DNA of 64,000 nt from Muribaculaceae bacterium. Its GTDB lineage: Bacteria; Bacteroidota; Bacteroidia; Bacteroidales; Muribaculaceae. The stretch spans positions 1-64,000 of the forward strand of contig JAFTRI010000017.1 of the NCBI GenBank assembly GCA_017462345.1, read 5' to 3'. Both the position numbers and the translations under genes were made by a program. The notes beneath the pieces were generated by a model. The model was not told where the DNA came from and searched no databases. It saw only the letters and a list, made by a program, of their open reading frames with translations. This document shows positions 61,739 through 64,000 of this stretch, one piece after another. Numbering within the stretch: position 1 is the first letter of the stretch; each line of letters begins with the position of its first letter.

Positions 61739-62371
61739 TTAGTTATGTGACAGGAAAAGTTCTGTCAGTTGGTAAAAATTGTCAACCTCATACTCGGCGT
61801 CATGGCATTTGCCGAATCCGTAGGCTGCGTACACCATCGGTATCCCCGCGCTGTGGGAGCTGTTGCAGTCCCCTTGCGTGTCTCCTATATAGATAGGGGC
61901 TTTCAGCTTGTGGCGGGATACAAGGACCTTGATGTTTTCCGGCTTCTCCTTCCCTGTTTCACCGTAGGTCAGTGTCCCTTCGATGTATGGTGACAATTTG
62001 GTGTATGCTAAGAAATTATGTAATCCTTCTGCTCCGCAGTTGCTGACCATGAACAGTCGGTACTTCGAAGCAAGCCTTGGAATCCCGTCTGCAACCCCCG
62101 GATATAGTATACCACCCAATAGGGGCATCATTTTGCGCTCATTGCAGTCAAGACGTGTCAGGAATTCTGTCGCATCGACAGGTGCCGATACTATCCTGCG
62201 GAAAATCTCGGCTATTGGCAGTCCCATGCTGTCAAGCAGTTCCTGACGGCTTATGGTCAGGCCGGCTCCCATCTCAGCAAGCGTCTTGTCCCATATTTTA
62301 CGGTAGGAGTCGACAGCATCCCACAGAGTACCGTCCATGTCAAATATGAGGCTGTCGTAAACAGATTGCAT
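61739..62371 (-). CDS. HAD-superfamily hydrolase (phosphoglycolate phosphatase-like)
   Basis: The 210-residue protein shows the HAD motifs: nucleophile Asp11 in IFDMDGTLWD, motif II MVSNCGAEG, motif III lysine in GETGKEKPENI, and motif IV YIGDTQGDCNSS. A helical cap follows the first motif. The substrate is a small phosphate ester; the exact one is unknown. Its ATG overlaps the gldH stop (TAATG). Confidence 0.9.
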   Translation of the reverse strand: MQSVYDSLIFDMDGTLWDAVDSYRKIWDKTLAEMGAGLTISRQELLDSMGLPIAEIFRRIVSAPVDATEFLTRLDCNERKMMPLLGGILYPGVADGIPRLASKYRLFMVSNCGAEGLHNFLAYTKLSPYIEGTLTYGETGKEKPENIKVLVSRHKLKAPIYIGDTQGDCNSSHSAGIPMVYAAYGFGKCHDAEYEVDNFYQLTELFLSHN

Positions 62372-62841
62372 TATCGGTTCGTATTGTCGCTTGAGATGAA
62401 TATTATCCCCACCTGCTCTATGTCATGAAGCGTATCTGTCCGCATTATGTGACGCACCTTGATAGGGCTGCCTTTTACCATACGGTATGAGGTTGAGACC
62501 GTGTCCTGTATCTGGAAACTTGTTCCGAGACCTTTGCCGTACCAGTGCCCGTATATATCGGCAAGTGCGATGTTCATTGTGTCCGCTTTCTGCCCGCTTT
62601 CTGTCAGGTAGCTGACCTCGACCCACAGATTGCTGTACAGGTAGTCGTTGGAGTGCCTTAGCGCGAGTGTAAGAAGTCCGCTCGAAATCGAGTCTTTTGT
62701 CTCAGGGATGAAGGTGATGGTGTCATTGTATCTCCATCCGGTATCGGGAATATTTTGAAAACGGCTATAATCATTGTGCCCGGGAACGCATGCTCCCAAG
62801 CACAATAATATGGCGGTGGATATAAGTATTGGTTTACGCAT
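62371..62841 (-). CDS. gldH: GldH-family gliding/secretion lipoprotein
   Basis: The 156-residue protein has a lipoprotein signal peptide (ISTAILLCLGAC, Cys18) and then the GldH pattern: YSRFQNIPDTGWRYNDTITF, LTLALRHSNDYLYSNLWVE, DIYGHWYGKGLGTSFQIQD and RTDTLHDIEQVGIIF. GldH is linked to gliding motility and T9SS in Flavobacteria; non-gliding Bacteroidales keep it, role unclear. The start at 62841 overlaps the end of ricT by eight bases and makes a clean signal peptide; a much longer frame upstream is the reverse of ricT and not real. Confidence 0.85.
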   Translation of the reverse strand: MRKPILISTAILLCLGACVPGHNDYSRFQNIPDTGWRYNDTITFIPETKDSISSGLLTLALRHSNDYLYSNLWVEVSYLTESGQKADTMNIALADIYGHWYGKGLGTSFQIQDTVSTSYRMVKGSPIKVRHIMRTDTLHDIEQVGIIFISSDNTNR

Positions 62842-64000
62842 TGTCCGCTGTTGGATTTTTATCCTGTCGGTTATCCGGTTTCTTTTCTTGTCGTCGGTTG
62901 TCCTGGCGCTTGTTGCGTTCTCTGTTTTTGTTGGATGGTTGGGCATTGTTCCCTCCGGCATCGTTCTGTTGGTTGCCTCCTTTGGATTTATTGCCGTTCT
63001 TGCGTTTTTTCTTTTTGTTTTTGTCAAAACGCGTCAGGCTGTCCTGTCCCACTATGTCACCGAACTCTTTCTTGGCCTTGGGCTTTTCATCTCCGTCACG
63101 TTGGAGTTTCAGCGGTTTTTCTCCGCGTTTGTTCATCGCGATGACTTCAAAGGCTCTGTCGGCATCGATTGTTACAAGATTGGCAGGAACCGATTTGTCG
63201 GTAGAGTAGGTTATTTCACGCTTGAAGATGTCAACCTTGAAATGGAAATAGGTGGCATCGGCTGTCTCAAGGCGTATGTCCTTTGTCGGTAGGCGTTTCA
63301 CGCTTTCCACGTATGTGTCGACCTCAAAGTTCAGGCAGCATTTCAGCTTGGCGCATTGTCCTGCCAGTTTCTGGGGATTCAGCGAAATGTCCTGATAGCG
63401 CGCTGCACTGGTTGCGACCGAGACAAAGTTTGTCATCCAGCTTGAGCAGCACAATGGTCGTCCGCATGGCCCTATTCCGCCTATGCGGCCGGCTTCTTGG
63501 CGTGCACCGATCTGTTTCATTTCGATACGCACCTTGAACGTCTCGGCGAGTACCTTGATCAGTTGGCGGAAATCCACTCGCTCGTCTGCGATATAGTAGA
63601 ATATCGCTTTGTTGCCGTCACCCTGATACTCGACATCGCCTATTTTCATGTTGAGGTTCAGGCTTTCGGCTATCTTGCGTGAACGTATCATTGTGTCATT
63701 CTCCTTGGCCTTGCTTTCCTCATATTTTTCGAGGTCATTCTCCTTGGCCTTGCGGAAAATGCGTCTTATCTCGGCATCGGGACGTATGTTGGCTTTTTTC
63801 ATCTGTAACGCCACGAGCCGTCCGGTAAGTGTAACCATTCCTATGTCATGGCCGGGTGACGCTTCCACCGCAACCATATCGCCGATTTCAAGCGGGATAT
63901 TGGTGCTGTTCTTGTAGAATCCCTTACGGGTATTCTTGAACTGTACCTCAACCATGTCAAAGTCAGCTTTCCCGCCGGGAATGTCCTGTAGCCAGTCATA
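62834..64000 (-). CDS. PSP1/RicT-family protein (cut by the window end)
   Basis: The frame is open through the end of the window (YDWLQDIPGGKADF before the ATG at 63955), as in full-length homologs; the true start lies beyond 64000. It has the PSP1 domain VEVQFKNTRKGFYKNS, VAVEASPGHDIGMV, KIGDVEYQGDGNKAIFYYIADERVDFRQL and the cysteine set GGIGPCGRPLCCSSWM, GQCAKLKCCLNFE. The last 75 residues are a Lys/Asn/Gln-rich tail (KKKRKNGNKSKGGNQQNDAG). RicT (YaaT) binds Fe-S in a complex affecting RNA processing in Bacillus; function in Bacteroidales is not established. It is the first gene seen of ricT-gldH-HAD-M24-cca. Confidence 0.88.
   Translation of the reverse strand, partial: YDWLQDIPGGKADFDMVEVQFKNTRKGFYKNSTNIPLEIGDMVAVEASPGHDIGMVTLTGRLVALQMKKANIRPDAEIRRIFRKAKENDLEKYEESKAKENDTMIRSRKIAESLNLNMKIGDVEYQGDGNKAIFYYIADERVDFRQLIKVLAETFKVRIEMKQIGARQEAGRIGGIGPCGRPLCCSSWMTNFVSVATSAARYQDISLNPQKLAGQCAKLKCCLNFEVDTYVESVKRLPTKDIRLETADATYFHFKVDIFKREITYSTDKSVPANLVTIDADRAFEVIAMNKRGEKPLKLQRDGDEKPKAKKEFGDIVGQDSLTRFDKNKKKKRKNGNKSKGGNQQNDAGGNNAQPSNKNRERNKRQDNRRQEKKPDNRQDKNPTADNA

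Noticed and set aside
62842..63027. Long N-terminal extension of the gldH frame
   Set aside because: It lies antisense-free but wholly inside ricT on the same strand in another frame, is very basic and low in complexity (a shadow of the ricT Lys/Asn-rich tail), and lacks the lipoprotein signal at its N-terminus.

Overview
The window comes from a chromosome of a gut-type member of the order Bacteroidales, most likely a Muribaculaceae-like lineage. Support comes from the promoter style (TTTG-like -33 box, about 19-21 bases, then TAnnTTTG) repeated throughout, type IX secretion (T9SS) parts (PorQ, a PorE-like OmpA protein, GldH), secreted proteins with T9SS-type tails, and order-typical fusions and families (MurF-Alr, RibBA, DUF5683, GSCFA, DUF4286). 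No phage, transposase, integrase or CRISPR array was found. The region reads as core chromosome plus surface-protein genes.

Layout. 1-1000: the 3' end of 23S rRNA, 5S rRNA, its terminator and a hairpin-rich repeat-like spacer. 1-6.6 kb: an FGE-fold lipoprotein, nagA, and a coupled pair of secreted proteins (a small protein with a sorting-type tail, then a large beta-helix protein). 6.7-9.9 kb: an LptF/G-type permease and ribBA. 9.9-12.8 kb (minus): porQ-cmk-ispH-lipoprotein. 13-15 kb: a mini TonB-C protein, then a minus-strand ECF sigma module. 15-19 kb: a GxDLY/SGNH esterase, initiator tRNA-Met, and an exonuclease/membrane protein/lipoprotein/MBL cluster. 19-26 kb: ROK kinase, a 1285-residue NAGPA-type secreted protein, gpmI. 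26-36 kb (minus): parA-parB-DUF5683-lytic transglycosylase-mscS, then recJ-recQ. 36-42.7 kb: porE-like, GSCFA, murF-alr, queA. 42.7-46.2 kb (minus): guaA, glycosyltransferase, GYF/CD225 protein, DUF4286, ruvC. 46.2-48.9 kb: a decayed spacer and a BlaI/M56 pair. 48.9-53.8 kb (minus): coiled-coil protein, MgtC, CPA2 antiporter, EamA transporter. 54-59 kb: BspA-type LRR protein, a 56-residue ferredoxin, U32 peptidase, galE. 59-64 kb (minus): ricT (cut by the window end)-gldH-HAD-M24 peptidase-cca.

How the parts connect. Several loci serve the cell envelope: T9SS (PorQ, PorE-like, GldH) with at least three possible cargo proteins encoded nearby, peptidoglycan work (MurF-Alr, lytic transglycosylase), LPS transport (LptF/G) and a BlaI/M56 stress sensor. 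Others are housekeeping: riboflavin, isoprenoid, GMP and queuosine synthesis, chromosome partition, recombination and tRNA CCA addition.

The points most worth a second look are: a GMP synthase whose glutaminase domain has lost its catalytic residues and much of its length, with a short upstream ORF in its leader; a three-half-site operator lying exactly between the promoter boxes of the BlaI/M56 operon; the translationally coupled sorting-tail/beta-helix pair; the ECF sigma module without a recognisable FecR-type anti-sigma; and a perfect dyad over the -7 box of the ferredoxin gene.
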